A stretch of DNA of 64,000 nucleotides. It comes from Bacillota bacterium. GTDB lineage: Bacteria > Bacillota > Clostridia > Christensenellales > UMGS416. The stretch lies in NCBI GenBank assembly GCA_023410875.1, contig JAEYPH010000080.1, forward strand, positions 10,455 to 74,454. Direction: 5' to 3'. Numbering within the stretch: the stretch's first letter is position 1; the number at the start of each line of letters is the position of its first letter. Position numbers and translations under genes: made by a program. Of this stretch, positions 52,941 to 63,703 are shown piece after piece. The notes beneath the pieces were generated by a model, which worked only from the letters and a program-made list of their open reading frames with translations, made no database searches and was not told the DNA's origin.

Positions 52941-53945
52941 ATGGACAAGGTGCGTGTGGGCCTGATCGGCTGCGGCGGTATCGCCAACTATCATGTGAGC
53001 CACTTGATCCAAATGCCCGATGTGGAGATCGTGGCGGTGGCGGACCCTGTGGAGGAACGGCGGCTGGCCATGGCCCAAAAGACCGGCGCCAAGCGCCTCT
53101 ATAAGAACCACACCGAGCTCTATGACGCCGAGGATGCCGGCGCGCTGGACGCTGTGTACATCTGCATAGAGCCCACCGCCCACACCGACACCGAGGAGCG
53201 CGCCATCGAAAAGGGCTGGAATTTCCTCGTGGAAAAGCCCATGACGCTAGACATCGCCAAGGCTGAGCGCATCGCCGCCGCCGTGCAGGCCAAGGGGCTG
53301 CTGACCCACGTGGGCTTCCAGGACCGCTATCTGGACGTCATCGAGCCCATCAAGGCCGAGCTGCCCAAGCACAAGACCGGCATCGTCTATGGCGCGTGGG
53401 TGGGCGGCATCCCCATGGTGTGGTGGTGGCTCAAGAAGTCCACGTGCGGCGGCCAGCTGGCCGAGCAAAACATCCACCTGGTGGACATGCTGCGCTATTT
53501 CTTCGGCGAGCCCAAGAGCGTGTACGCCACGTGCTCCCGCGGCATCGTGGAGCCCTTTGCCAAGGATGGCGTGGAGTACGACACCGACGACCATTCCACG
53601 TGCGTGATCACCTTTGACAACAGCGTCACAGCCACGCTGTTCTCCGGCTGTTACGCCGACTACAGCAAGACCGGCTTTGATCACAACGGCCTTACGATCA
53701 TCACCCACGACATGACGATCGAATACAAGCTGCGCAATTCTACGAGCTTCATCACCGGCAAGGAGACCCACACTTGGAAGACCAAGGTGGATCAGGGCAT
53801 GACGCTGGACCGCACGTTCATGGACGCCGTGAAGTCCGGCGACGGCAGCGCGATCCGCTCCCCCTATGGCGACGCGCTCAAGAGCCTCAAGCTGGCTCTG
53901 GCCGCCAACGAGTCCATGGAAACCGGAAAGGTTGTGCATTTCTGA
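52941..53945 (+). CDS. Gfo/Idh/MocA family oxidoreductase
   Basis: The 334-residue protein begins VRVGLIGCGGIANYHVSHL, a classical Rossmann motif, and has the catalytic FLVEKPMTLD (EKP, residues ~98-100) and an AEQNIHLVDMLRYFFGEP helix with His in the active site. It is an NAD(P)-dependent sugar or inositol-type dehydrogenase. The open frame upstream of 52941 overlaps the AraC gene and is not coding. Its TGA overlaps the ATG of the isomerase gene, so the two likely act in one pathway. Confidence 0.92.
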   Translation: MDKVRVGLIGCGGIANYHVSHLIQMPDVEIVAVADPVEERRLAMAQKTGAKRLYKNHTELYDAEDAGALDAVYICIEPTAHTDTEERAIEKGWNFLVEKPMTLDIAKAERIAAAVQAKGLLTHVGFQDRYLDVIEPIKAELPKHKTGIVYGAWVGGIPMVWWWLKKSTCGGQLAEQNIHLVDMLRYFFGEPKSVYATCSRGIVEPFAKDGVEYDTDDHSTCVITFDNSVTATLFSGCYADYSKTGFDHNGLTIITHDMTIEYKLRNSTSFITGKETHTWKTKVDQGMTLDRTFMDAVKSGDGSAIRSPYGDALKSLKLALAANESMETGKVVHF

Positions 53946-54763
53946 TGACGAAGATCCGCCTGAGCTCCTGCATCGAGATGATGTTCCCGGAGGTTCCTTT
54001 TGCCGAGCGCATCGCCCAAGCCGCCCAGGCCGGCTTTGCGGCGGTGGAGTTCTGGGGCTGGGAGGATAAGGACCTGCCTGCCATCGCCCGGGCCGCCCAG
54101 GCCGCCGGCATCCATGTGGCGGGCTGCTGCGTGGGCACCCGGGATGCCGGGCGCGCCGAGCGGTACGCCAAGGGCGCCATGCTGGTGGCCGATCACGCGA
54201 CCCTCTATGCCGAGATCGTGCAGGAGACCATCCAGGCCGTGGCGCCGCTGGGTATCCGCACTTTGATCGCCACGACCGGCCAGGCGCTGGCCGGGGTGGA
54301 CCGCCAAAGCCAGCAGGATGCCGTTGTGGCATGCCTGAAGGCTGCCGCGCCGGTGCTTGCGCGCAGCGACGTCACGCTGGTGCTGGAGCCGCTGAACATT
54401 CTGGTCAACCACCGCGGCTACTATCTGGACACATCCCGGCAGGCCTTTGAGATCCTGCGGCAGGTGGATTGCCCCAATGTGCGTCTGCTTTATGACATCT
54501 ACCACCAGCAGATCACCGAGGGCAATCTGATCGACACGATCACCCAGAACATCGGCCTCATCGGGCACTTCCACCTGGCCGACGTGCCCGGACGCCATGA
54601 GCCGGGCACCGGGGAGATCAACTACCGCAGCGTGCTGGCGGCCATCGCCGCCACGGACTACGCGGGCTATGTGGGCTGCGAATACAGCCCCTCTGCCGGA
54701 AAGACCACGCTGGAGTCGGCGCAGCTTCTGCTGTCACTGACCAAAGAACTGAACGCTCGATAG
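53945..54763 (+). CDS. Sugar phosphate isomerase/epimerase (hydroxypyruvate isomerase-like)
   Basis: A 272-residue xylose isomerase-like TIM barrel. Metal-binding residues are seen in LVLEPLN (Glu), LLYDIYHQQ (Asp and His), GHFHLADVPGRHEPG (His, Arg) and GYVGCEYSPS (Glu), the pattern of hydroxypyruvate isomerase and related epimerases. It is translationally coupled to the preceding dehydrogenase and ends in front of a strong terminator. The exact sugar is unknown. Confidence 0.9.
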   Translation: MTKIRLSSCIEMMFPEVPFAERIAQAAQAGFAAVEFWGWEDKDLPAIARAAQAAGIHVAGCCVGTRDAGRAERYAKGAMLVADHATLYAEIVQETIQAVAPLGIRTLIATTGQALAGVDRQSQQDAVVACLKAAAPVLARSDVTLVLEPLNILVNHRGYYLDTSRQAFEILRQVDCPNVRLLYDIYHQQITEGNLIDTITQNIGLIGHFHLADVPGRHEPGTGEINYRSVLAAIAATDYAGYVGCEYSPSAGKTTLESAQLLLSLTKELNAR

Positions 54764-54783
54764 AACCCATTCAAGCTTTGTTT

Positions 54784-54817
54784 GCGCCGGCGGACATATT
54801 CCGCCGGCGCTTCTTTT
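54784..54817 (+). terminator. Intrinsic terminator after the isomerase gene
   Basis: GCGCCGGCGGA-catat-TCCGCCGGCGC, an 11-bp perfect stem, followed by TTCTTTT. Confidence 0.9.
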
Positions 54818-54847
54818 GTCGAAACGGGTTCTTTGGGGTTCCAATAT

Positions 54848-54876
54848 TTGACTATGTTTTTCCGTGTCAATATAAT
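54848..54876 (+). promoter_or_regulatory. Promoter of the dipeptidase gene
   Basis: TTGACT (54848-54853), 17-bp spacer and TATAAT (54871-54876), a near-consensus housekeeping promoter. Confidence 0.8.
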
Positions 54877-54943
54877 GGGTTGGTGGCTCGGCCAGTAGAT
54901 CGGCAACCCAAAGAAACAGCCGACGCCATGAAAGGAACCCATC

Positions 54944-56314
54944 ATGATCGATCAAAAGCTCGACCAGGGTATATTGGCCTTTTTAAAGGAAAACCAGGAC
55001 CGCATGTTCCGCGACATCGACGCGATGCTTTCCATCGACAGCGTCACCGGTGAGGCCGAGGAGGGCAAGCCGCTGGGCCGCGCCATCGACACGGCCATCG
55101 ACCGCATGCTGGGCATCTGCGCGCGCTACGGCCTTAAGACCCGCAACATCGACGGCGTCATCGGCGAGGCCGTGTGGGGCGAGGGGGAAGGCAGCGTGGG
55201 CGTGCTGACCCATGTGGACATCGTGCCTGCCGGCGCAGGCTGGTCGCGGCCGCCCTTCGCGCTGACGGTGGAGGATGGCGTGATGTATGGCCGCGGCGTT
55301 ATAGACGACAAGGGACCCGGTGTGGCGGCGCTCTACGCGCTGCTCGCGGCGCTGGCCGCGGGGGCCAAGATCAACAAGCGCATCGTGCTGCTGTTTGGCG
55401 GCGACGAGGAGAGCGGCATGCGCTGCCTCAAGCGCTATCTGCAGACCGAGGCTCCGCCGGATACGGCATTCTCACCGGACGCAGGCTTCCCGCTGATTCA
55501 CTGTGAAAAGACCATCGCCCACGGCTCGCTGCTGGCGGGCTTGAGCGCGGACAGCGCGCTCAAGGCCATCGCCGGCGGCACCCGCGCCAACGTGGTGCCC
55601 AACCACGCCCAGGCGAGTTTGAGCGCCGTTCGGCCGGGCTTTGCGCCGCCGCCGGATGTGACGCTGCAGCCCGAAGGCGCGGGCTTCGCGCTGACGGCCA
55701 AGGGCGTGCAGGCCCACGGCAGCACGCCGGACAAGGGCCGCAACGCGATCTCGCTGCTGCTGCGCGCCCTTAAGGACGCGCTGCCCGAAGATGACCCGGC
55801 CATCGAACCGCTGGCTGGGCTGCATGAGCTGTGCGCGCCCTCCGACGGCAGCGGCCTGGGCATCGCGTGCCGCGACGACGCCTCCGGACCGCTGACGTTG
55901 AATCTGGGCGTCATCGGCGTCCAGGATGGCCGCATACGAGCCGATTGGGACATCCGCCACCCCGTCACCATCGATCCTGAGGAGAACCTGTATCAAACGC
56001 TGCCTGCGGCTGCCCAGGCCCATGGTTGGTCCACCGAGGTCACCGAGCACAAGGCGGGCATGTATCTGCCCGAGGACCACCCGCTGGTGTCCACGTTGAT
56101 GGGCGTGTACAACGACCTGACAGGCTCCCAGGAGCGGCCTTTGGCCATCGGCGGCGGCACCTACGCGCGCATGCTGCCCTGCGCCGCGGCCTTCGGCATG
56201 CTCTTTGAAGGCGACGAGGAGACCGCCCACATGGCCGACGAGCGCGTCTCCGTGGAAACCTTCATGCAGGCCACGCGCATCTACGCCCACGCCCTGGCTC
56301 AGCTGGGAGCCTAG
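54944..56314 (+). CDS. pepV: M20 family dipeptidase (PepV-like)
   Basis: The 456-residue metallopeptidase has the M20 zinc motifs: THVDIVPAG (first His/Asp), GRGVIDDKGPG (bridging Asp), GGDEESGM (catalytic Glu pair) and a C-terminal GGGTYAR. A lid domain interrupts the catalytic domain (residues ~190-330). Such enzymes cleave unblocked dipeptides in the cytoplasm. It is a single gene with its own consensus promoter; element copy C follows it. Confidence 0.9.
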   Translation: MIDQKLDQGILAFLKENQDRMFRDIDAMLSIDSVTGEAEEGKPLGRAIDTAIDRMLGICARYGLKTRNIDGVIGEAVWGEGEGSVGVLTHVDIVPAGAGWSRPPFALTVEDGVMYGRGVIDDKGPGVAALYALLAALAAGAKINKRIVLLFGGDEESGMRCLKRYLQTEAPPDTAFSPDAGFPLIHCEKTIAHGSLLAGLSADSALKAIAGGTRANVVPNHAQASLSAVRPGFAPPPDVTLQPEGAGFALTAKGVQAHGSTPDKGRNAISLLLRALKDALPEDDPAIEPLAGLHELCAPSDGSGLGIACRDDASGPLTLNLGVIGVQDGRIRADWDIRHPVTIDPEENLYQTLPAAAQAHGWSTEVTEHKAGMYLPEDHPLVSTLMGVYNDLTGSQERPLAIGGGTYARMLPCAAAFGMLFEGDEETAHMADERVSVETFMQATRIYAHALAQLGA

Positions 56315-56355
56315 CCCTTCTTTCCCCGAATTCCCGAAAGAAGCTCCAGTCCCCC

Positions 56356-56562
56356 TTGCCGACGCGGATTCACTCCGCGAAGGCAACGGCACCCGAAAAA
56401 GAAACGTCACAAATACCCGCCCGCAGGCGTCCCAGCCTCCTAAAACACAGAGTATGGGGTTCAAAACTGAAAGGTCTTCTGCCGACGGTTATCGACAGAA
56501 GACAAACGGCATAATGAACAAGTCGTCCAAATCGCCGAGGCGCAACAGCGCCGATGGCGAAA
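56356..56562 (+). ncRNA. Structured repeat element, copy C
   Basis: Core of 202 nt (56359-56560). Stems: CGCGGA/TCCGCG with the same TTCAC loop as copy A, CGCC/GGCG, AGCCTC/GGGGTT, GTCTTCTG/CAGAAGAC and TCGCC[GGCGC/GCGCC]GGCGA. Most paired bases differ from A and B while pairing is kept. It shares ACCCGCC..CAGG and ACAAGTCGTCCAAATCGCC. It fills half of the 425-bp gap between the dipeptidase and zinc ribbon genes. Confidence 0.7.
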
Positions 56563-56596
56563 GGCCGAAAAGCAAGCGTATCGCTTGCTTTCGGCC
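56563..56596 (+). terminator. Long hairpin after element copy C
   Basis: GGCCGAAAaGCAAGCG / CGCTTGCTTTCGGCC with a TAT loop and one bulged A. It may end an RNA made from copy C, though no T run follows. Confidence 0.5.
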
Positions 56597-56640
56597 GCAA
56601 TATATTGTAAGATGAGGTGTGCTTGCGGCCAAAAGCGCAC

Positions 56641-56675
56641 GGGTCAACCCGGTTGACCCCAATTTTGCTTTTTCT
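56641..56675 (+). terminator. Intrinsic terminator before the zinc ribbon gene
   Basis: GGGTCAA-cccgg-TTGACCC followed by CAATTTTGCTTTTTC. Confidence 0.7.
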
Positions 56676-56739
56676 TTTGGCATACTTGCTCATCCGCGGG
56701 CGTCCCCGCGCATATTGATATGGTTTTCAGGTGATATTA

Positions 56740-56952
56740 ATGCCGATGCTGGATTTTAAATGCACGAAGTGCGGAACCAGGTTCGAAGAGCTGGTGTTTT
56801 CCTATAATAAGGACAGCGTGCGCTGCCCCGGCTGCAAGAGCGGCGATCTGACCCGCGTATACGAGGGCAAGTGCCTGGGCGGCGGGGGCAAGAGCCGCTC
56901 CGCCTCGTGTGAGGGTAAGAGTTGCTCGGGCTGTTCGGGCTGTTCCCATTGA
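56740..56952 (+). CDS. FmdB-type zinc ribbon protein
   Basis: A 70-residue protein with two CxxC knuckles (CTKCGTRFEELV and CPGCKSGDL) as in FmdB/CxxC_CXXC_SSSS regulatory proteins, ending in a Ser/Cys-rich tail (SCSGCSGCSH). It may be a small zinc-dependent regulator. ATG 56740 is preferred to GTG 56731 because AGGTGAT covers the latter and gives the right spacing. It precedes murA by 33 bp. Confidence 0.8.
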   Translation: MPMLDFKCTKCGTRFEELVFSYNKDSVRCPGCKSGDLTRVYEGKCLGGGGKSRSASCEGKSCSGCSGCSH

Positions 56953-56985
56953 TTTGGTCGTCGAACCGGTTCGGAGGGTATCTGT

Positions 56986-58251
56986 TTGTTGGATGAAAAG
57001 ATAGTCATAAACGGCGGCAAACGATTGGTCGGCGATGTGCAGGTCAGCGGCGGCAAGAATCCCGCTGTGGCCGTGCTGCCGGCCACATTGCTGTCCAACG
57101 ATGTGTGCACGATCGAAAACCTGCCCATGATTGAGGACGTGCTCGTACTCAAGCAGATGCTGGAGTCGCTGGGCGCCAAGGTGGAGCTCTCGGAACGGGG
57201 CGCCATGCGCGTGGACCCGAGGCCGGTTCACAGCCACGTGGCGCCTGCTGATCTGGTGCGGCGCATGCGGGCCAGTTCCTACCTGATCGGCGCGTTGCTG
57301 GGGCGCTTTGGCCGTGCCGAGGTGGGCTTCCCCGGCGGCTGTGACATTGGGCAGCGGCCCATGGACCAGCATCTCAAGGGCTTCAAGGCCTTGGGCGCTA
57401 CGGTCAACCTGGTGCGCGGCGTGTACGCGTGCTCCGCCGAAAAGCTTACGGGCAGCGAGATCTATCTGGACGTGGCCAGCGTAGGCGCCACGATCAACAT
57501 CATGCTGGCAGCCGTAAAGGCCCAGGGCACCACGACCATCGTGAACGCCGCCCGCGAGCCCCACGTTGTGGACGTGGCCAGTTTTCTCAACGCCATGGGC
57601 GCGCGCGTCATGGGCGCCGGCACCGACACGATACGCATTCGCGGCGTGCAGACGTTGCACGGTTGTAATTATTCCATTCTTCCCGACCAGATCGAGACCG
57701 GCACATGGATGGCCATCGCCGCGGCCACCGGCGGCGACATCACGATCCACGGCTGCGTGCCCTACCACATGGAGGCCGTCAGCGCCAAGCTCGTGGAAAT
57801 GGGCATGGAGGTGCTGGAAGGCGAGGATTATCTGCGGGTCATCGGCCACGGCAGGCCCCGGCCGGTCAACATCAAGACCCTCCCGTATCCCGGCTTCCCG
57901 ACCGATTTGATGCAGATTTTTTGCGTGCTGTTGAGCGTGGCCTCCGGCGCATCGATGATCACCGAAACGCTTTTTGAATCCCGATTCCGTTTTATAGACG
58001 AAGTGCGGCGCATGGGCGCCCAGGTGCGCCTGGTGGATGACCGCGTGGCCATCATCGAGGGCTGCGACAGCCTGTGGGGTGCGCCCGTCACCGCCACGGA
58101 CTTGCGCGCCGGCGCGGCGCTCATCGTGGCCGGCCTGATGTCCGACGGCACCACGACGATTTCCAACATCAAGTTCATCGACCGCGGTTACGAGCGCATC
58201 GACGAAAAGCTCAAGGAGCTGGGCGCTGACATCGCCCGTGTTTACGAATAA
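56986..58251 (+). CDS. murA: UDP-N-acetylglucosamine 1-carboxyvinyltransferase
   Basis: The 421-residue enolpyruvyl transferase makes UDP-GlcNAc-enolpyruvate, the first committed step of peptidoglycan synthesis. Signatures are SGGKNPAVAVLPATLL, RMRASSYLIGALLGRFG and the active-site loop PGGCDIGQRPMDQHLKG with the fosfomycin-target Cys. TIHGCVPYHMEA and TDLMQIFCVLLS follow. The TTG start at 56986 has CGGAGGG eight bases upstream (a second TTG follows at 56989). Bacillota often have two murA genes; this may be either. Confidence 0.94.
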   Translation: MLDEKIVINGGKRLVGDVQVSGGKNPAVAVLPATLLSNDVCTIENLPMIEDVLVLKQMLESLGAKVELSERGAMRVDPRPVHSHVAPADLVRRMRASSYLIGALLGRFGRAEVGFPGGCDIGQRPMDQHLKGFKALGATVNLVRGVYACSAEKLTGSEIYLDVASVGATINIMLAAVKAQGTTTIVNAAREPHVVDVASFLNAMGARVMGAGTDTIRIRGVQTLHGCNYSILPDQIETGTWMAIAAATGGDITIHGCVPYHMEAVSAKLVEMGMEVLEGEDYLRVIGHGRPRPVNIKTLPYPGFPTDLMQIFCVLLSVASGASMITETLFESRFRFIDEVRRMGAQVRLVDDRVAIIEGCDSLWGAPVTATDLRAGAALIVAGLMSDGTTTISNIKFIDRGYERIDEKLKELGADIARVYE

Positions 58252-58296
58252 GCACTATCACCGATCCCAAACGCACTCCATGATGAAAGGAATCGC

Positions 58297-59274
58297 ATGG
58301 ACAGATCTTTTCTGCTGTCGGTCATCGTGCCGATGTACTTTGAGCAGGCCGTGGCGCGGGAGTGCTACCGGCGCCTGACCGCTGTGCTAGCAGGCCAGGG
58401 GTATGACTACGAGCTGCTCTTTGTCAACGATGGCTCCACCGACGAAACGCTGGACATCCTCAAGAACCTGGCCGCCAAGGATGAGCGCGTGCGGGTATTG
58501 AGCTTCAGCCGCAACTTTGGCCATCAGGTGGCCGTGACCGCCGGCGTGGAACATGCCCGCGGCGACGCGCTGGTCATCATCGACGCCGACCTGCAGGACC
58601 CGCCTGAGCTGATCCCCGATATGGTGGCGCTGTGGCTGCAGGGCTGGGAGGTCGTGTATGCCAAGCGTAAAAAGCGCAAGGGCGAGAGCGCCTTCAAGCT
58701 GCTGACCGCTAAGATGTTTTACAGGGTTCTGGGCTCGCTCACCGATATCGATATTCCCGCCGACACCGGCGACTTCCGCCTGATCGACCGCAAGGTCGCC
58801 GACGCCTTTTTACGGATGCCCGAGCGCAGCCGCTTCATCCGCGGCATGATGGCGTGGCTGGGCTTTAAGCAGACCCCCATCGAATACGAGCGCGACGAGC
58901 GTTTCGCCGGGGAGACCAAATATCCGCTCAAGAAGATGCTCAGGCTGGCATCCAACGGCATTCTTTCTTTCTCCACGCAGCCGCTGCGGCTGGTGCTGCA
59001 GTTGGGCGTCGTGGCCATCGTCATCAGCTTCTGCCTGTTGGTCTACGCCATCATAGCCAAGGCCATAGGGGTTGCTGATGTCGGCTGGACCAGCCTTATG
59101 GTCACCGTGACGTTCCTGGGTGGCGTGCAGTTGGTCAGCATCGGCGTGCTGGGCCAATACATTGCCCGCATGTTTGAGGAAAGCAAGGCCCGGCCGCTGT
59201 ATGTGATCAGCGAAACGGTGAATATGGACACCCGGGCTGTGCGGGATAGCGGCGCAGCAAGCGACGCTCTATGA
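58297..59274 (+). CDS. GT2 glycosyltransferase (GtrB/DPM1-like)
   Basis: A 325-residue membrane-anchored glycosyltransferase: GT-A fold with SVIVPMYFE, FVNDGSTDETL, IDADLQDPPEL (metal-binding DxD) and TGDFRLIDRKV, then two C-terminal membrane helices (residues ~230-255 and ~268-292). Such enzymes move a sugar from a nucleotide donor to polyprenyl phosphate for wall or protein glycosylation. AAAGGAATC precedes the ATG. It lies 45 bp after murA, compatible with envelope synthesis. Confidence 0.92.
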   Translation: MDRSFLLSVIVPMYFEQAVARECYRRLTAVLAGQGYDYELLFVNDGSTDETLDILKNLAAKDERVRVLSFSRNFGHQVAVTAGVEHARGDALVIIDADLQDPPELIPDMVALWLQGWEVVYAKRKKRKGESAFKLLTAKMFYRVLGSLTDIDIPADTGDFRLIDRKVADAFLRMPERSRFIRGMMAWLGFKQTPIEYERDERFAGETKYPLKKMLRLASNGILSFSTQPLRLVLQLGVVAIVISFCLLVYAIIAKAIGVADVGWTSLMVTVTFLGGVQLVSIGVLGQYIARMFEESKARPLYVISETVNMDTRAVRDSGAASDAL

Positions 59275-59513
59275 GCAAAGTCGGTCGCCGTCGATAGACG
59301 GTGATGGATGTATCTCGGAGGTTTCGTCGAAACGACGCTTCCTTTGCGGAACGCCTTGACGCAACCGGGAGCGCGGCGATACCATGGCGTCAGCCGGACG
59401 CATATTGCCCTGCCCTTTGGCGCTGTTATCTTTTTTTGCTATAAATCCATCCGCAAAAATCTGCCTGACACCATCCAATGAAAACCTGCCACCGCAGGAA
59501 GGAAAGGACCTTC

Positions 59514-61541
<2,028 letters not shown>

Positions 61542-61565
61542 TCGGATGCCATTTCCATGAATATG

Positions 61566-61594
61566 AAAGAAGCCCGAGATGGGCTTCTTTCTTT
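61566..61594 (+). terminator. Intrinsic terminator of rho
   Basis: AAAGAAGCCC-gagat-GGGCTTCTTT followed by CTTTG, a 10-bp perfect stem. Confidence 0.88.
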
Positions 61595-61611
61595 GTCTTG
61601 CAGTTCATAGA

Positions 61612-61854
61612 TCAGAGAACCTTTTCCATGTAGTCCTTGAGTGCCTGAACGTTTTCAAAGTGCAAGTCCTTGGCCATTTTGTTTGCCGTCCCAGCGGCAA
61701 CCATTTCGCCTGCCGCGTGGAAATCCAGCTTGCATGTTCTGTACTTCCCGTCGTTTCCAACGCCTGCATAGAGATTGCTGCCTTTTTTGCAGGGAACCAT
61801 GTTGAAGTGCTTGAGCAGTCGCCTAAAGTCGCCTTGCGTAAATCGTATCGGCAT
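61612..61854 (-). CDS. HicA-like toxin candidate
   Basis: An 80-residue basic protein with the HicA-like order: FTQGDFRRLLKHFNM helix, KKGSNLYA strand, a central His (LDFHAAGEMVAAGTANKMAKDL) and a C-terminal helix. HicA toxins are small double-stranded-RNA-binding-like ribonucleases that act on mRNA. It lies three bases after the antitoxin-like gene, in antitoxin-first order. The assignment is from pattern and gene pairing, not a strong family match. Confidence 0.55.
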   Translation of the reverse strand: MPIRFTQGDFRRLLKHFNMVPCKKGSNLYAGVGNDGKYRTCKLDFHAAGEMVAAGTANKMAKDLHFENVQALKDYMEKVL

Positions 61855-61857
61855 AAA

Positions 61858-62289
61858 TCACAAGCCCAAAGCTTTCCTTAAGGCTGTTTCATCCATTCCG
61901 CAACGGATTAGTTTCAACATATAGGCCTGCTTCATAGGACTGTCAACGCGGCTGTACAAGTCGATTTGATCAAGATAGATTTCCGTATATTCCAGAGCGG
62001 TTTTGATTAAGTCTACTATTGCCTCTTCTCTTGACTTGCCTTCTCCATAGACCGGCAACTCGTTCACTGCGATTGTAACAACATTGTCCAACTCTTCATC
62101 CACGGTTTCTTCGATGGTGAATTTCATGTTGTCCAACATGGCCGATACCATAGGTGTGCTGAGCAATGAGACAATCTCGTTCGACGTCTGGTTTCTAGTA
62201 ATAACCTCCAGGCCTTTTGATGCCTGGTGAAAGTAGTCTGAGAACTTCGACTTGGCAGTCGAAACAGGAACTTCTGCAATGGCAGCCAT
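61858..62289 (-). CDS. Phd/YefM-like antitoxin candidate with HicB-like tail
   Basis: A 143-residue protein. Residues ~5-50 (VSTAKSKFSDYFHQASKGLEVITRN) resemble the Phd/YefM DNA-binding fold, and the C-terminal part (TIAVNELPVYGEGKSREEAIVDLIKTALEY) resembles HicB antitoxins. ATG 62289 is used: AGAGGGGAAAC lies upstream, and the 21-residue extension to 62352 is unlike the fold. It precedes the HicA-like gene with a three-base gap, so a toxin-antitoxin operon is likely. Confidence 0.6.
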   Translation of the reverse strand: MAAIAEVPVSTAKSKFSDYFHQASKGLEVITRNQTSNEIVSLLSTPMVSAMLDNMKFTIEETVDEELDNVVTIAVNELPVYGEGKSREEAIVDLIKTALEYTEIYLDQIDLYSRVDSPMKQAYMLKLIRCGMDETALRKALGL

Positions 62290-62534
62290 TTGTGTTTCCC
62301 CTCTCCCTGGGTCTCCTTTTTGCCGTGTAATGCTTATCCGCTTCATCGGCACACCTCATTATATAATTCTATGAAATGCATAGTCAAGATAGTCAACATA
62401 GTCGTCCTAGTCTTCGTGGTCAGGCCTGTCTTTCAGTTATGCCAGATTCATTCCCACTTTATGCGCTTAACGTTACAGCCCACCATACAGAGTGCTATAA
62501 TGGGATGGGTAGAATGCAAAAGCAGGAGGCAGCC

Positions 62535-63695
62535 ATGGCATCGGAGCACGGCAGCGACATCGGCAACCTGTATGACGTGTTGGTCAATTACCAGCAGGGT
62601 AGGGAACTGGAACTAAGCTACTTGAGCGGCCGCTGGGCGGACCACGAGCAGTGGCGGTCCATCGCCCGCGCCAAGATGTCCGAGCTCATGGGCTATTTCC
62701 CCCAGCCGGCGCCGCTGGACGCTCAGACCCTTTCGGTGACCCAGGCCGAGGGCTACGCGCGCCACGAGGTGCAATTCAACACCGCCAAGGGCGTGCGGGT
62801 GGCAGGCTCGCTGCTGGTGCCCTCGCAGGGGAAGGGCCCATTCCCCGCGGTCGTGGCGCTGCATGACCACAGCGGGTTCTATTACCATGGCCGCGAGAAG
62901 ATGCTGGACGAGGACGCCGCGCCGGGCATTCTGCTCGATTTCCAGCGGGAGTGCTACGAGGGGCGGCCGTGGGCGTCGGAACTGGCCCGGCGGGGCTATG
63001 TCGTGCTGGCCATCGACAGCGTCTATTTCGGTACCCGGCGCATAGACCTGAGCACCGTGCCGCCGGACATCTTCCGGCGCATCGGTGCGGGCACGCTGGA
63101 AGGCCTTGCGCCGGGCAGCGACGACTACATCCGGGCGTACAATCATATCTGCATCAGCTTCGAGCCGCTGGTCATGCGCCATTTCCTGATGGCGGGAACC
63201 ACATGGCCGGGCATGATGTATCACGACGACCGCCGAAGCGTGGACTATCTCTTAAGCCGACCGGAGGTGGACGGCGCGCGCATCGGCTGCTGCGGCCTGT
63301 CGCTGGGCGGCATCCGCTCGGTGCACCTGGCCGGGCTGGATGGCAGGATCAAGGCATCCGTGGCCGCAGGGTGGATGCCCACTGCGCAATCCATGCTGCC
63401 CAACCATGCCAAGCAGCACACCTATATGCTCTACACCCCGCTGCAGACCGCCTATCTCGACTTTCCGGACATCGCAAGCCTGACCGCGCCCAACGCGCTG
63501 TTCATACAGCAGTGCGCGCAGGATCACCTGTATCCTCTGCAGGGCATGCGGGATGCCAGCGCCAAGCTGGAGAAGATCTACGGTGTACTGGGGATACCTG
63601 AGAAATACAGGAGCGCGTTCTATGACAACGGCCACCAGTTCAACCTGGCCATGCAGGAGGATGCTTTTGAATGGCTGGATCGGTGGCTTAAATAG
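62535..63695 (+). CDS. Alpha/beta hydrolase (dienelactone hydrolase/acetyl esterase-like)
   Basis: The 386-residue protein has an N-terminal ~90-residue cap and an alpha/beta hydrolase core: VVALHDHSGFYYHG (oxyanion strand), the nucleophile elbow GCCGLSLGG (GxSxGG, Ser near residue 260), an acid residue near QQCAQDHLYPL and His in YDNGHQFN. It resembles the abhydrolase_7/acetyl xylan esterase-like group, so a carbohydrate ester is a reasonable substrate. ATG 62535 follows AGGAGG by five bases; the frame upstream is not supported. No signal peptide is present. Confidence 0.85.
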   Translation: MASEHGSDIGNLYDVLVNYQQGRELELSYLSGRWADHEQWRSIARAKMSELMGYFPQPAPLDAQTLSVTQAEGYARHEVQFNTAKGVRVAGSLLVPSQGKGPFPAVVALHDHSGFYYHGREKMLDEDAAPGILLDFQRECYEGRPWASELARRGYVVLAIDSVYFGTRRIDLSTVPPDIFRRIGAGTLEGLAPGSDDYIRAYNHICISFEPLVMRHFLMAGTTWPGMMYHDDRRSVDYLLSRPEVDGARIGCCGLSLGGIRSVHLAGLDGRIKASVAAGWMPTAQSMLPNHAKQHTYMLYTPLQTAYLDFPDIASLTAPNALFIQQCAQDHLYPLQGMRDASAKLEKIYGVLGIPEKYRSAFYDNGHQFNLAMQEDAFEWLDRWLK

Positions 63696-63703
63696 AGGCT
63701 AAG

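Noticed and set aside
59275..59513. Hairpins before rho as another copy of the structured element
   Set aside because: They lack the conserved ACCCGCC and ACAAG..AATCGCC segments and the constant length.
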